Assembly (NCBI RefSeq): GCF_000403845.2
Contig: NZ_KE159569.1
Span: 159,972 to 223,971, forward strand
Length of the DNA stretch: 64,000 nt
Reading direction: 5' to 3'
From: Eubacterium sp. 14-2
Lineage (GTDB): Bacteria; Bacillota; Clostridia; Lachnospirales; Lachnospiraceae
Each line of letters begins with the position of its first letter. Position 1 is the first letter of the stretch. A program made the translations under genes and the position numbers. A model generated the notes under the pieces. The model saw nothing but the letters and a program-made list of their open reading frames with translations. It had not been told where the DNA came from and did not search any database. This document shows positions 61,733-64,000 of this stretch, one piece after another.

Positions 61733-61819
61733 CACCATGTTTTTATCAATTTTTTTCTGTACCTTCAAAAACCCATACAGTATACAGCCATCCATCTTCT
61801 TCCTTCCCGTCTTCCTGAA

Positions 61820-64000
<2,181 letters not shown>

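Overview
The window reads as core chromosome of an anaerobic, spore-forming, low-to-moderate GC Firmicute, most likely a gut Lachnospiraceae. This rests on spoIVA, a sporulation-type amidase without signal peptide, a class III fructose-1,6-bisphosphatase, an iron-sulfur L-serine dehydratase pair, an NfnAB-type electron-bifurcating transhydrogenase beside a flavodiiron protein, an ileS T-box and a lysine riboswitch before dapA. No phage, plasmid, transposase, integrase or CRISPR array was seen.

Layout. 1-4.7 kb: 3'-truncated alaS with a 49-residue membrane peptide gene just upstream, rnhA, an MBL-fold hydrolase and a coiled-coil protein. 4.8-7.3 kb: spoIVA and a lipid kinase. 7.4-13.3 kb: a maltodextrin-type ABC uptake operon (binding protein, two permeases, LacI regulator, malQ) with operator-like repeats upstream. 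13.4-13.75 kb: composite repeat cluster. 13.76-15.8 kb: ECF sigma factor, anti-sigma factor and two membrane proteins, tightly overlapped. 16-21.2 kb: sdaAB, fprA, nfnBA. 21.5-25.8 kb: fbp, dapB, dapA with lysine riboswitch. 25.8-31 kb: cobalamin adenosyltransferase, SSB-like protein, cyclophilin, a ParA-like protein with a degenerate P-loop, amidase, fabH. 31.1-36 kb: hflX-yaaA-ABC chain. 36.1-41.3 kb: a UPF0251/NifX-like fusion, galKT and a divergent GalR/LacI regulator. 41.4-51.7 kb: PD-(D/E)XK ATPase, TPR lipoprotein, EamA transporter, glgP, ileS with T-box, DUF4190 protein. 51.9-61.4 kb: XRE regulator with a divergent secreted protein, typA, an ABC-2 exporter with a divergent two-component system, and a ferritin-like protein. 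61.6-64 kb: tRNA-Trp and the 3' part of a 23S rRNA gene, cut by the window edge.

How the genes fit together. malQ, the ABC importer and glgP serve alpha-glucan use. galK, galT and the divergent regulator form a Leloir module with three similar operators. nfnAB and fprA manage ferredoxin/NAD(P)H electrons and oxygen defence. Lysine synthesis and isoleucyl-tRNA charging are controlled by RNA leaders.

The most unusual signal is not a gene. It is a dispersed family of modular palindromic intergenic repeats (about 13.4-13.7, 25.4, 30.95-31.1, 40.13, 41.26-41.39 and 50.81-50.96 kb, plus degenerate traces). Their long hairpin usually starts exactly at the T-tract of an intrinsic terminator, including the riboswitch terminators of dapA and ileS, so two copies lie inside regulated 5' leaders.
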